A stretch of DNA of 64,000 nucleotides, from positions 751,870-815,869 of the forward strand of contig JAKZHN010000010.1 in the NCBI GenBank assembly GCA_037179335.1, read 5' to 3'. Made by a program: the position numbers and the translations under genes. Each line of letters starts with the position of its first letter. The first letter of the stretch is position 1. Positions 33,177 to 45,000 of the stretch are shown here, in pieces. Below the pieces are notes generated by a model. The model was not told the origin of the DNA and did no database searches. It saw nothing but the letters and a program-made list of their open reading frames with translations. The DNA is from Cyclaneusma minus. Lineage: Eukaryota > Ascomycota > Leotiomycetes > Marthamycetales > Marthamycetaceae.

Positions 33177-34105
33177 ATGGCCTCCAAATCCCCCGTCGCC
33201 ACTCTCCGGACCCTCTCGCGACATGCCAGACCACAGTGCGCGTGTCAGCGGGCGCGCATCTCCGCCAGGACAACTACGCAAAGCTCGCAATTCTCAACTA
33301 CAACCTCCAGAAAACAGCAGGCCCAGGAGGTAGAGGCTGCACAACGCCCCCGATGGGCCGTCACGCCCGAGCGGATGAAAGCGCCTTTCCAACCAGCGCG
33401 AATCAAGAACCCCGCCAAGGCTTTCCAGGTGAACGAAGACCCGGCGAAGCTGGATCGAATGTACAACACTTTCTTGGGCAGGGGAGGAGATAGCCTCCTG
33501 ACTGAGGAGATCAAGTGGATGGCGGTCACGCACAAGAGTTTTGATCAGGGGAGAAGGGGGTTTAATGATCGGCTTGCGCTATTCGGTCCGTATTTTCTCC
33601 ACGAATGCGCCACTTGCTGGGCTGGCTTTGAAGACTAGGGGCTGACGATGGTGCCAGGCCGGAAGATATTAGAGCTACACACGACACTCGATCTGCTAAA
33701 TAAACCCATACCGGCTTCCTTGCAGACACAAACATCAGAAGGTGTGGAGGGAGAGGGAGAGAGAGTACCATTCAAGCATCCTGCCCTGGAAGGGCTCACG
33801 AACTTGGACAACTCTTCGGTCTCGGCTATTCTGCACAAGTCGAGGATCGCTCAGCTTGCTGCAGACGTAGGAATCAGGGATGTCACACGGTGGAAGCCTA
33901 GGAATGTGAGTTTGTCCACACCAACATTTGTGGTGATATAAACTGATTGGATATCTAGCCTGCGAATCTGGAAGGTTCTGGTCTGGAGGTGGTTATGACC
34001 ACGTCTTTGTTTGCCATTATTGGAGCGATTGCCTTGCAGAAGGGCGGAGAGGTGGCTGCTCAGATCGCGAGAGAAAGGGTGATAAAGCCACTTAGCGTGC
34101 AGTGA
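33177..34105 (+). CDS. MRPL15: Mitochondrial large-subunit ribosomal protein mL57 (RNase III fold)
   Basis: Structural mitoribosome protein with a catalytically dead RNase III fold. Exons 33177-33585, 33658-33905 and 33959-34105 give 267 aa. The N-terminus (MASKSPVATLRTLSRHARPQ, Arg/Ser-rich) is a transit peptide. The RNase III-like part starts LDRMYNTFLGRGGDSLLTEE, then VTHKSFDQGRRGFNDRLALFGRKIL; the acidic residues of active RNase III are not kept. It ends VMTTSLFAIIGAIALQKGGE, typical of this family. Reading through the first intron gives a false stop at 33638. Best alternative is another fungal RNase III-fold mitoribosomal protein (mL44), but length and start favour mL57. Confidence 0.88.
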
Positions 34106-34736
34106 GGAATTAGACGGTTTGAAGCATTTGCTAGCGAGCGCATGTATGCTATGTATAAAAGATGTATAAAAAGGGCAGCTTGAAAGAACCGGCATATGCC
34201 ACTCCTCACTTCTTTCTGTTGTCTTCCGGTTTGAGTTGTCCCCCCTTTGGCATCTGCCGATACACACTGAGTTGAAGAATGTCTAGGTACAATGGGACGA
34301 AGAACTGTCTGGAACGGTCTACAGTATCCAAGTGATTGGTAATCCCCCAGATAACTAGGAATACCTGAGTTATTTGGAATATTCCAAGTGGTTGGGAATA
34401 TTCCCAGTAATCAGAAGTATTCCTAATGATTGGGAATATTCCCGGTAGCTGGGAGTATTTCAATTAATTAAGAATATTCCCAGTGATAGGGAATATTATC
34501 CACTGATCTTAGGCCGTATTCAGACTCTTTTCATGGCATTGTGGGCTCAGACTTCTCTGGATGTCTTTGACCGTCCGTAATGGCGCTGTAGGTACCCAAA
34601 CAACGAGCTCTCTTCACCCATCCCCAGCCGATACATATACAGCCCCTGCTTCCTCAGCCAAGCTCATGTCCACACACAACCTCTCTCCCGCCCATGCCAC
34701 CCGTCGACCTATCAACCTCGGGCCGCCACCGCCACC
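34106..34736. other. Intergenic with 19-bp minisatellite
   Basis: Between mL57 and the unidentified gene at 34737. Holds minisatellite locus 2 (34325-34500); the rest shows nothing definite. Confidence 0.5.
34325..34500. repeat. 19-bp-period degenerate minisatellite, locus 2
   Basis: About nine 19-bp units, e.g. GGAATATTCCAAGTGGTTG, GGAATATTCCCAGTAATCA, GGAATATTCCCGGTAGCTG. Clearest copy of the family core GGAATATTCC, itself a palindrome. Confidence 0.88.
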
Positions 34737-35475
34737 ATGCCACGTTTCGCCTCATGCATGCACCTCCGCGCTCTCGTCTCCATCACCTCAGACTTTCTCT
34801 GCAGTATCCCCCACACCCCCCACACCCCCCGCACCCCCCGCGAACACGACATCTATACCCAGATGCGCAAAGTAGGCGAGGAAATGCAAGATCTCTTGTA
34901 CGGTGAGCTCATGGAACTCACAGATCCAATATACCTTCTCGACGGGAAGCCAATGTACTTCGACGACGGGGGTAAAGTATTGTCTGTCGAAGTTGCTGAC
35001 TTGGCGGAGTGGTTGTATGGATGGGCAAGAGAAGAGAGTGAGGAGAGGAATGTTGGGGAAGGGGAGAGTATAGAAGCCGAGAGTGTGGAAGAGAAGGGTG
35101 GGTCAGGAGGGAGTGTGAAAGCCGAGGACGCGGAAGGGAAGATAGAAGAACAGGCCGTGGAGGAGGCGGATTTACCTTTGAATGCGTTTCCACAAGGCCA
35201 CAGTGCGCACGATGCTGGGACTATCACGGGGGATACTGAGAAGCCCAACATTCACGTGTTGCGAGAGGCTTATCATGGAACTTCCGAGGCGGGGTACAAA
35301 GCCGCTGCTGCACGGCTTGGGGAGCTCATATTCGGACAACGGGACAGAAAAAGCGGGGAGATCGATGACGAGCGGCATACTATGGCGCTGGAAGCACTGT
35401 TCACTATTGGGAAGATGATTCCTGGTTGGGATGATGCGATGGGAGACCTTAGCAGGTTGATAGAGAAGGAGGAAA
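34737..35475 (+). CDS. Unidentified acidic protein, truncated by assembly gap
   Basis: About 245 genuine residues before the poly-G artefact. The frame contains a CCCCCCACA-type microsatellite (HTPHTPRTPR), then DIYTQMRKVGEEMQDLLYGE, a Glu/Ala/Ser-rich segment (about residues 95-140) and HVLREAYHGTSEAGYKAAAA with RLGELIFGQRDRKSGEID. No family recognised. The start is uncertain: the first 38 residues are low complexity and an upstream exon is possible. Codons after 35478 are not trustworthy because the sequence becomes poly-G. Confidence 0.5.
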
Positions 35476-35478
35476 AGG

Positions 35479-35974
35479 GGGGGGGGGGGGGGGGGGGGGG
35501 GTGTGTTTTTGTTTTGTGGGGGGGGGGGGGGGGGTGTGGTTGTTGGGGGGGGGGGATTGGGTGTGGGGGGGGGGTGTGGTTTTTTGGGTGGTGTGGGGGG
35601 GGGGGGTGAGTAGTTGGGGNNNNNNNNNNNNNNNNNNNNNNNNNNNNNNNNNNNNNNNNNNNNNNNNNNNNNNNNNNNNNNNNNNNNNNNNNNNNNNNNN
35701 NNNNNNNNNNNNNNNNNNNNNNNNNNNNNNNNNNNNNNNNNNNNNNNNNNNNNNNNNNNNNNNNNNNNNNNNNNNNNNNNNNNNNNNNNNNNNNNNNNNN
35801 NNNNNNNNNNNNNNNNNNNNNNNNNNNNNNNNNNNNNNNNNNNNNNNNNNNNNNNNNNNNNNNNNNNNNNNNNNNNNNNNNNNNNNNNNNNNNNNNNNNN
35901 NNNNNNNNNNNNNNNNNNNNNNNNNNNNNNNNNNNNNNNNNNNNNNNNNNNNNNNNNNNNNNNNNNNNNNNNNN
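35479..35974. other. Assembly gap (355 N) with poly-G artefact on its left
   Basis: G runs broken only by T appear from 35479 and lead into N from 35620 to 35974. Such G-runs are a known artefact of two-colour sequencing at read ends. Open frames running through here encode only glycine or proline and are not genes. Confidence 0.95.
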
Positions 35975-36083
<109 letters not shown>

Positions 36084-36135
36084 ATATGGGCTCGTGGTGG
36101 ACGTTCTTCTGCGTGCAAGATTTGATAAGCTGTTT

Positions 36136-36371
36136 CTGATTACTTGGATTTCCCCAGTTACTTGGGTTTCTCATAGTCACCTGGATTTCTCTCAATCATT
36201 TCGATTGCTCTCAATTACTTGGATACTTCGGATTTCCCAATTACCTGGAGTTTTCTCAGTTTACCCGGATCAAGGAATTTTTCCGAATTACCTGGAGGCT
36301 GGATTTCTCTCATTCACCTGGATTTCTCTCAACTACCCGGATTTCTCCCAATTACCAGGATTTCTCTGGTG
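36136..36371. repeat. 19-bp-period degenerate minisatellite, locus 3
   Basis: About twelve units, mostly 19 bp, of form CAATTACCTGGATTTCTCT, a subtype in which the ATATTCC part is replaced by ATTTCTC. It starts within about 50 bp of the poly-C. The remaining 36372-36793 holds the promoter of the carboxypeptidase and nothing else recognised. Confidence 0.8.
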
Positions 36372-36793
36372 AGGTGTGTTGACTGTGTTCGAAGTTGAGC
36401 GGGGCCGTAATGCCCGATGAGAGTGAAGGCATTCCGAACTAAGGATCAGGCTGGAGTCGCTGCTTGGCGGCAGGCTTGCAGCGAGATCTTAGGGGGCTCT
36501 TGAGGCATTTACTTTCTGTTTCCCTCTGTGTTGAGTGTATACTCTATTTTCAAAATGTCAATATAAAGCTGTTTTGCTGCGCCACGGCCAACTCGTTATC
36601 GTGCTTGGAAGTCCGAAGTCGGGCTCATCCCGACAATCTCTCCGAACTTGCATATCGGATGATATATAAGACCGAGCGGGGCAGGTAGACCTTCACTGAA
36701 GCTCTGGAGCTCTCAGGCTCTTCATCTCTTCATTCCTTTCATCCAAAAACTTCGAGTGTTTGCGTACGATCAAGATTCCATGTGAGACCAATT

Positions 36794-38718
36794 ATGGAGA
36801 AACCAATCAATTATACCCTGCTGTCACAAGACGATGAACCGCACCCGGGCTTCCCCAAGGAGTATTATCCAACTCCAAGGAAGAATACATGGACTTTCCG
36901 TCGCGTCGTTGTCACCGCAATTCCAATCCTAGCCTTTGTCTCAGCTGCCATTGGCGTGACTGTCCATAACCAGCGACGTCTCGACCATGAAGATGATTCA
37001 AGTTGGCCTCAGAATTCGCCGGCTTGTCCGCAATTCGAAGTAATGAAGGAGAGTTCCCCGGAAATGATGCGGATTGAAAGTGAAGTGAAGGCATATATCG
37101 AGGGCGATGATTTTCTTGACAAGAGCTTGAAGAGAATGCAGGGTGCCATCCAGATCCCAACCCAGGCGTTCGATGATATGGGACCTGTTGAACAAGACAA
37201 GAGATGGGACATCTTCAAAGACTTCCATGCATATCTAGAGGAGTCCTTCCCGAAAGTGTGAGTGAGAAGGTTTCAGTTGCGTTGAGAAACTTCGGCTGAT
37301 GAAATACGTGTAGGTATGAGAATCTTAAGGTGACAAAGATCAATACATACGGACTGCTGTACGAGTGGGAAGGGAGTGATGCCAACTTGAAGCCATATCT
37401 TTTCATGGCCCACCAGGATGTCGTTCCCGTCCTACCGGCCACAGAGGATCGATGGACGTACCCTCCGTTCTCGGGACACTATGACGGCCGCTTCATCTGG
37501 GGTCGCGGAGCATCGGACTGCAAGAACAATCTGATCGGTATTCTTGAAGCCTTGGAGACATTGTTGAGCAAAGGATTCATCCCAAAGCGCACCATCCTCG
37601 CAGCCTTTGGCTTTGATGAAGAGATCAGTGGTCCTCGGGGCGCAAAGTTCCTTGCTCAGCACTTACAGGATACACTTGGGAAAGACAGCGTGGAGTTGAT
37701 CATCGATGAAGGTGGATTGGGCATACGGGAATTGTATGGGGCGACTTTTGCGCTTCCTGGGCTGGGAGAGAAAGGTAAGCTCAGTGAGTCTGCACTGAAA
37801 TTGCTTGGTATGACTTAACTCTGATAGGATATTTTGACGCCGTCGTTACCGTCGAGACCGAAGGAGGGCATTCTTCGGTTCCTCCGCCTCACACTGGCAT
37901 TGGCATACTTTCTCAGGCTCTTGTTGGCCTCGAGGACTCGCCTTATAAGCCGCAATTGACTCCCAAGAATCGTATGTTCCGAATACATCTCAGCCATGAA
38001 CATCATAAGTACTCACAATCTTCCAGCGTTCTTCACCACCCTTCAATGCGCTGCCGAGTACGGACCAGAGATGGATTCCTGGCTCCGTAGGAAGCTCAAG
38101 CAAAGTCTTAAGTCTAAGTCGGCCGCGAAAGAGGTCGCCAACTATCTTGCCGAAGACAGAGGCCAGCGCTACCTCATGGGAACATCTCAAGCCATCGACA
38201 TCATCTCCGGTGGTCTCAAGGTCAACGCCCTCCCCGAGAAAGTCTACGCCGTCATCAACCACCGTATTGCAGTCGAGTTCCAGATCTCTGACGTCAAAGA
38301 TCATCTCATTTCACAGCTCACATCCGTTGCCAAGTCCCAAAACATGGTTTTGGATGCTTGGGGCCACACTGCGTATACACCATCTGAGTCCACCAACAGC
38401 ACAGGCACCATCGTCCTATCGGATCTGGAAGATGGCCTTGAGCCCGCTCCCGTCTCTCCGTATGACTCTGAGGCCTACAAGGTGTTTTCAGGAACCATCA
38501 AACAAGTTCTTGGCCAGGACATTGTCGTTGCGCCGAGTATCATGACCGGTAACACGGACACCAAGTATTATTGGGCATTGACGAGGGATATCTACCGCTT
38601 TACGCCGGCGAGGGAAGAGGGGCGAGGGAATGCCCACACAGTGGACGAGAAAATCAGCTTGAAGGTGCACGTCGAAGGAGTGAAATTCTATGCACAGATG
38701 ATTTTGAACGGTCAATGA
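36794..38718 (+). CDS. M20 metallopeptidase, carboxypeptidase S type, membrane-anchored
   Basis: Vacuolar-type zinc carboxypeptidase that releases C-terminal residues from small peptides. Exons 36794-37257, 37314-37774, 37828-37971 and 38027-38718 give 586 aa. A single transmembrane segment (about residues 38-57, VVVTAIPILAFVSAAIGVTV) after a short cytosolic tail makes a type II anchor, as in yeast Cps1. Metal and catalytic residues: H188 and D190 in MAHQDVVPV, D223 in WGRGASDCKNN, E257/E258 in FDEEISG, a GGHSSVPPPHTG motif and a final His in GNAHTVDEKI. The start is the ATG at 36794; a GTG a few codons upstream is ignored. Confidence 0.92.
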
Positions 38719-38847
38719 CTCGGCGAGGATGGACATCAGTAACGAGAATCATGATTAGTATATACGGTGCCATGAAGAAAGTCTGGATACGACCAAAAAT
38801 ATTAGTGCTTATTGATTCAGAGTATCTCTGGTATCGTTGTCATCCCA

Positions 38848-38915
38848 AAGCAACTTGGGAGGTTTCAAATCACTCGGGATGTTCACTATCACTTGGGATA
38901 TTCCAAATAACTGAA
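38848..38915. repeat. 19-bp-period minisatellite, short locus 4
   Basis: Three to four degenerate units (CACTCGGGATGTTCA, CACTTGGGATATTCC) in the 3' flank of the carboxypeptidase gene. Too short to stand alone; assigned by likeness to loci 1-3. Confidence 0.5.
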
Positions 38916-39013
38916 ACATCAGGGGGACTCCGCGGGTTGTTATTCGAGCTATCTCTCAGAGTTTCATGTTATCTCTGGTGACCTTTAAGTGTCTCGGAAA
39001 ATTCAAGATTTTC

Positions 39014-40294
39014 CTACAGCTTAGACTTCTCGCAGCCTTCTTGGGGGGCATTGTAGGGGCCATATGGGTGACATTTCACATATTGCCCGCCCACACATTT
39101 CCCGTCCACACACTCAGTCTTCCACGGCTGCTTCCAATTTCCGGCCAAAGTCTCATCAGACTCGACCCTATCCCTCCGTTCTCGAACCCATATCTCCCAG
39201 CCCCATGGTCCGGCAAACGGCTTCTCACCAGCCTCCTCAAAGGACCCCTCATAGCCCACCACGTGCCAAGGCCCGTCATAGGTCCAAGGCCCTTCCCACC
39301 TGGTCGACAGCTCAAATCCCCAGTCGAATCCCAGAAGCCTCATTCCCGAAGCAATATATTCTTCCTCCCAAGCAGCAGACTTGATAAGTGCCCAGTCTTC
39401 GTCTGTATCCTCTGGTTTCCGCCAAACGACCGAGACAAAGTCAACCATCTTCAAAGTATGTTGTTGTGTTTGTGGGTCGTAGTTGACGATGATGCTATTC
39501 ACTTCAATGCCCTGATTGCACATCCCCCGGTCGTCGAATTGATTCACCATGCGGATGGCGTCGTTGATAATGTCGGTCCATTTGGCTTGCGGGGCGTTGT
39601 CTTTGAGCTCCGACAGAGGGAAGCCTTCGGCGTAGTCGAGGAGAATGCCTGGGATAACGAGACAAAGTGCTGTCTCTACATCACGTCCTTCCTGTGAGCT
39701 AGACTCGTGCTGAAGATTGACAGCTGCATGGAATTTCGGGACGTCTTTGCCCTGGAAGTCTTTCAAATCGTTATACGCGTTCACTTCCTGGTCCTGCTAC
39801 TCAATTTGCCTCCACTGCTGCCACGCTTCACACTGAACCCTACTCCAAGAATCCCTGTCTGTATGTTTAAATTCCGTATCGTCTTGGTCCAGCCAGTGGA
39901 ACCACTTTGCTGCCTCTCCGGAAGCGACGAAGTCGATGTATTGCTGCTCAAATGATGGTGTCCATGGCTCTGTAACGTTTCTCGAGGACCCTGAGAATCG
40001 TCGGTCGTACAATTTGACGACGTAGCTGCCGAGTAGGCCAAACGGGTTGTCCTGGACGGAAATGACCATAACACAGGACATGTCGCTGAAGGCCTCGTTG
40101 AATTTTAAAAACCTTTTGACAATAGTTGCTTCAAGGATCTGGTCCTTTCGGTCCTTGGCCTTCGATGCATCATTCTCCACATCGGCACCTTGGTCCCGAG
40201 CATCAATCGTCTGCTTGCAGAAAGACTTCTGCTCGATACGAAGACGCAAGGTAGCACCAGGAACGTAGGGGCAGGTCTCAGTTGTGTTCCTCAT
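39014..40294 (-). pseudogene. Fungal protein-kinase-like gene interrupted by one TAG
   Basis: 427 codons in one frame from ATG 40294 to the stop at 39014, broken only by TAG at 39799-39797 (codon 166). Both sides belong to one kinase-like fold: before the stop SYVVKLYDRRF (possible ATP-binding Lys strand) and after it NAYNDLKDFQGKDVPKFHAA (alpha-C region), ILLDYAEGFPLSEL (hinge) and NQFDDRGMCNQGIEVNSIIV where a catalytic loop is expected. The usual HxD aspartate reads Glu or is lost and DFG reads DFV, so even the whole protein would look like a pseudokinase. The length of open frame around one stop means recent loss, an assembly error or recoding. No intron with normal sites removes the TAG. 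Confidence 0.68.
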
Positions 40295-40872
40295 TTTGAG
40301 ATTTGCTTCTGGAAGCTTACTTCCTCTCTTTTTCGACAGCTTGTGATGAATGTGGCCGATGAGAGTGGCGCTGGCTTGATGAGAAAAGAGTTGGCGAATG
40401 AAAACGAAGGTGGCCGATGGCTGTTTCGTACAAGCTGGAAGTGAAGAAGCTGTAGATGAATGTGCGAGCGAGTGCGAGCGATTTTTGTGCACAGGCTCTG
40501 CTTATATACCATGTTCGACAATGCGTGTGGCCACTTATTCGCCGCAGGTAACCTAAAAACTCGACCGATGTCTGGAGCTAAGAAAGTATCAAACCGTGGG
40601 TGAGAAATCGGGTGACAGGCGAGGGGAAAACTTGGGTCAGGCTCGCCGAGCGTCCCAAACTTTTCAAGAATATGATGCGCTAATCTACTCGCACACAAAT
40701 GGCGAAACCAGCGAGCAGCGGGTTCTGATATTTTCATTTTCCAAGTACTTGACATATTTCTCGTTACTTGTGACATGCTCAATCACTTGGGATTCTACAA
40801 CTATTTGAAAGGGTTTCGGCTATTTGGGAAATCTCTACTCCTACCGGAATCAAGACGAACCCGGCCGCAAAA
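40295..40872. promoter_or_regulatory. Divergent region with 19-bp minisatellite (40735-40835)
   Basis: 578 bp between the divergent kinase-like and 2EXR genes. 40735-40835 has about five degenerate units (CCAAGTACTTGACATATTTC, CAATCACTTGGGATTCTAC, CTATTTGGGAAATCTC). No other feature seen. Confidence 0.5.
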
Positions 40873-41931
40873 ATGCCATCTCCACAGAATACTACTGACT
40901 ATGAACGTCTGACCCCCAACCTCTCCAACCTTCCCGTCGAACTCCAAAGAATTATCTGGCACTATGCGTTCTCGGACAGCGGCCCAGTTATAGCCTATTT
41001 CGAAATGGACGGCCCCAGGCGCATCGAGCCCATTCCTGTCAATAACCCCCTCGCGGTGTTATCTGATATGCTCAGTAACCGTCGTTTTTCATTTGAAATT
41101 TCTTCTATTTCCACACGCCCTCTGCTCTCCTCCCAAAGCGCTTCTATGGCTGCCTCATGCCCACAAGCTCGTCTCCACTGCCAGGAAGTTTATCCGCTTG
41201 CACACACCAGTTTCGTCGCAACCTCCTCGCCCCCCAAGCTTCCCAAACCGCATCTCAACCCATTCGCCTCAAAGCATCTCGGTCCGCCCGCCGCTTGGCT
41301 TCCCGCTTTCATCCCTCGCTGTGACTTCGCAAATACGATTTTCTATCTCGGCGGCTCATGGCTCATCACCAGTACCATCGACTCCCTAGTCGCTTGCTCC
41401 TTCTCCCACTCAGTCCGACACGTTGCGCTAGGTCTACCCAGTTTCCCTGATTACGACAAGGTTCTCCTGCGCCTAGCAGACCCCAAGGCCTGGCCGGTGT
41501 TGGAATCCATCACGTTAGTGGCGCCGGGAAAAGTGGAAGATCTTGACGGATTGCTGCAACGGAAGACACCGGGTCTTAGAAGCGTGGCGTTGTGCGAATG
41601 GTATGCGACATGGAAGGTGATGAAGGCAGTCGATGAAAAGGGGTTGAGAATGGTTTGGGATAAGGAGGGAGAGAAGTTGGAGGATGGAGGGGATTGGAGC
41701 TGGGAGGTAGAGAAGGCGAGGTTGGAGAGCAAGACCAAAGAGATGGTGGAGAGCGCGTGCAAGAAGCAAAAACGAACGACGGGGGTGCCGGATGTTAGGG
41801 TCAATGTGTCGGATTTTGCGTGGATGGACTATGGTAATGAGCCTGGAATTCAAAATTTCAGAGGCACACTGAATAACTCAGAGCATACGAACGGAATGGT
41901 CGAAAGCAAGGTATTCATTGAACTATCTTAG
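40873..41931 (+). CDS. 2EXR-domain protein, copy 1
   Basis: 352 aa, single exon. The N-terminal motif NLPVELQRIIWHYAF is the F-box-like helix of the fungal 2EXR family, followed by SGPVIAYFEMDGPRRIE and, later, ARLHCQEVYPLAHT. A middle block has CDFANTIFYLGGSWLITST and SVRHVALGLPSFPDYDKV. The C-terminal part WSWEVEKARLESKTKEMVES and VPDVRVNVSDFAWMDYG is shared with the copies at 52642 and 54976. 2EXR proteins are numerous in ascomycetes and have no proven function. Residues after about 327 (EPGIQNFRG onward) are not shared with the others and may be a read-through tail. Confidence 0.8.
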   Translation: MPSPQNTTDYERLTPNLSNLPVELQRIIWHYAFSDSGPVIAYFEMDGPRRIEPIPVNNPLAVLSDMLSNRRFSFEISSISTRPLLSSQSASMAASCPQARLHCQEVYPLAHTSFVATSSPPKLPKPHLNPFASKHLGPPAAWLPAFIPRCDFANTIFYLGGSWLITSTIDSLVACSFSHSVRHVALGLPSFPDYDKVLLRLADPKAWPVLESITLVAPGKVEDLDGLLQRKTPGLRSVALCEWYATWKVMKAVDEKGLRMVWDKEGEKLEDGGDWSWEVEKARLESKTKEMVESACKKQKRTTGVPDVRVNVSDFAWMDYGNEPGIQNFRGTLNNSEHTNGMVESKVFIELS

Positions 41932-42017
41932 CCGGTATACATAACAAGTTACCAAACGCCATGCTCATGTCCCTTCCCCGCACCCTCCTTCAGCAGAAGC
42001 CCCCCCCCCAAGCCCCA

Positions 42018-45000
42018 CTACTCAATAGCCTTGAACTTCTTATTAAACTCCTGCACCGCAACCCCAATCTTCGAATACAAGAAATTCCTACTCCCCTCAT
42101 CCCCAACCGGAATAAACGGTCCATTCGTGCCTCCCCTGAGTACAATACTCAGTCCCGTCCTCTCCTTGCTAATCGTCTGCACATCCTTCAGCGGCACATC
42201 CCACTCGCTCGTCAACTTCTTGCTCTTCACCAACATGATGCGCGAATACGTAAGCATCACCACTACATCCTCGCGCGGCAGTTCCAGGTGAGCAAGGTAC
42301 TGCTCGTCGAAATATTTGCCATTGTCCAGCTGCTTGAGCCAGAACTGACCCAAGGCTTCGCGTTGGTTGTACGGGCGCACGATGCCGTCGGCGCCGATGA
42401 AGCGCGTCAGACGCACGCGGTCGAGGCCTTCGGCGTCGAAGACGGTGGTGGTGTTGCGGATGCCTTCGGATACGTTGCTGGCGAGATCGAAGACACCGAT
42501 AGCGGGCTTAGTGGCGAATCCGAGCAGGCCTTTGCCAACACCTTTGAAGAAACCCGCAGCACCTTCTTGTTCTGCGCCCTCGAGAGGTTTGCGAGCGAGT
42601 CCGCCAACGCCGCTTGCAAGACTGCTGACGAAGGAGTTGGCGCCGGCTGTGACGCCGTAGAGGGCGTGCTTGGGACGGTTGCGAGCGCGGGTCATGCGGC
42701 GGCGGTCTTGGAATTGCTTGTCCATGGTCGCGGCTGCGAGGCCTTTGGCAATGCTGCCGGAGACTTTGGAGAAGGAGTCGGAGAAGCCGAAGACGGATTT
42801 CTTGACGAAGGAGGTGGCGCCTCTGGCAATGCCGATGCCGAGTTGCTCGGGGCGGTCGGACATGATGAAGCCTTGGTAAGGCTCGTAGAAGATATCCGCC
42901 ACGCCCGAGCTCAGGTTGTTGAACAAACCCACAGGATTTCCGAGGAAGTCGGCGGAACCTAGGATCTTGTGCACTTGGTACATGACTTGTCCCTGATAGT
43001 GGGTTTGCATGTTTTGCGTCAAAACTGAGGCGGAGACGCGAGCATTCTCAAGCATAAGAGCGTTGAGGCGTACGGGAGCGTCGTTGATATTGCCAATGGC
43101 CATAAGCAAGACGTTCAGGAAGAACATCAAAGGATTGTGCGAAGATGTCTTGTCCTCGACATTAATCCGCTCAGTTCTCACGAATGAAAGATCCAACTGC
43201 ATCGGTTGGATGTTGAGTAGCTCGAAGTACATGTCCTGCCCAGATTGGTCTTGCGTGGGCTCTGGAATATCCAGACTCTCGTCGCAGAGGACACCTTCAG
43301 AGGTCTCAGACCAAGTTGCACCTGGTACCTTAGAGAACTCGAAAAGTGCATATAAGAAATCTTCGTCGATTTCAAGGGTCATCTGCTGAAGCAATATTGT
43401 CGCATACTTGATGTAAAGAACACCATAAGAATCGTCTTTGACTCGCGTGACCTGGAAATGCACCGACGGATGACTCTCCGTCTCCTTGGTGTTCTTCGGA
43501 ACGACACTAGGATACAAGATCATTGGGAATATGCCGCCGTAGAGCTGATTGTCAATCTGGATCCACTTGATGGAAGAGCTGACGGTCTGGTACAACGCAG
43601 ACTCGCTGTACTTGAGGAGAATATCTCTGAAAGTGACATAAGCCAGCTCTTTCAGCTTAGCATTGATGAGGGAAATGCCCACACCAGCAAGCTTCAGCTG
43701 TACGCGGAAGGTGATATTCGTGTCTTGTGCCTTGACCTCAAAACCGCCGGCAACACTCGTAGATGACTCGGCGGCTCGGCTCTTCTGCTTGTACATACTC
43801 TTTGATGGTCTGTAATTCGAGAGAACAAGGGTCTGCGTTGGGCCGTCGGCAACCACGTTGAGATCAATGACTTTGGTTTCTCTGGAACCCTGTCCTAGTG
43901 GGACCTTCATGGGGATCAAGTTACCAATTTCCGCGAGCTTGACATGTCTCTCTTTGCCATTAGCCACAATAATCAGTTCCTTGATCTTGGCAGCTGGGTA
44001 ATCCCAAGCATACGGCATGATGCTTCTCGGTGGTAACCTATACCGAATTGGCCGCCAGCCAGATCTATCCTCGAGATGCTCATCATCGATATTCGGATTG
44101 CCTTGGTAGAACATGAATTCCGTGTCGCTCTCGTTGCGGATTGAGAATGGCCAGTTCTTGGTCTCGGTGCTGAGATGTAAGAATATCGTCGCACCTTCCA
44201 TCAGGACTTCAACACGAATGAGCTTCTGTCGTTGACCAGCCCTGGCGATCTTGACGTGCGTAGTTCCCAGATCAGAGATATCGAAAGGTGATGACCAATG
44301 GTTGTTCAAGCCAGGATGACAGAGACACAACTGCTTCGCACCTGTCTTCTGCAGGAAATGAAGTGCCTTTAATGCTCCGGGTTGCAACGACCAAGTTTCG
44401 GATGATCCAGGCTGGCGGACGTTGATCTCTTCGTCCATTCGGTTCTTCAAAACAAACCTGGGAGCAAGAGTGACAACTCTGGTCATCTTGTACTTGCCCT
44501 CTCCGGCCTCGACGGTGATACCGACATGTATCTCGGAATTCTTATTAGGGGATGGCAGAACCACTTCAACACTGCTACCAATAGCATCGAAGCTTTGCGG
44601 CTTGCTCCATTCTGACTGGCCAACTCGGAGAATCGCGCGGTTTCGCTGATCGTCGGAAGGGAAAGCAAACATGTATGGACGGGCCTTTTGCTGGGCGGAG
44701 TCCGTTTCTGTATGGAAGCCCTGGCCGGCCGCCGTCTTTGCTTGCTGAAGCAGCGATTTCGACTTGATGTTGATTTCAAGACCAGTTTTGTTGAGAATGA
44801 CATATGGACTGTACACCGTGACTCGGCAAGCGCCTCCACTGTCAGGGATCTTGAAATAGTGCAATTTCAAGTTCAACGTCAAGCCTTCTTCATCTTTGCA
44901 AACAAGAGAAGTCTCCTTTCTGTAGTCTTCCTGGTTGTTTGAATGGATGATGGCGAACTCGCTAGGCTTGAAGACTGTGTCTTGCATGTCTATGCTCAAG

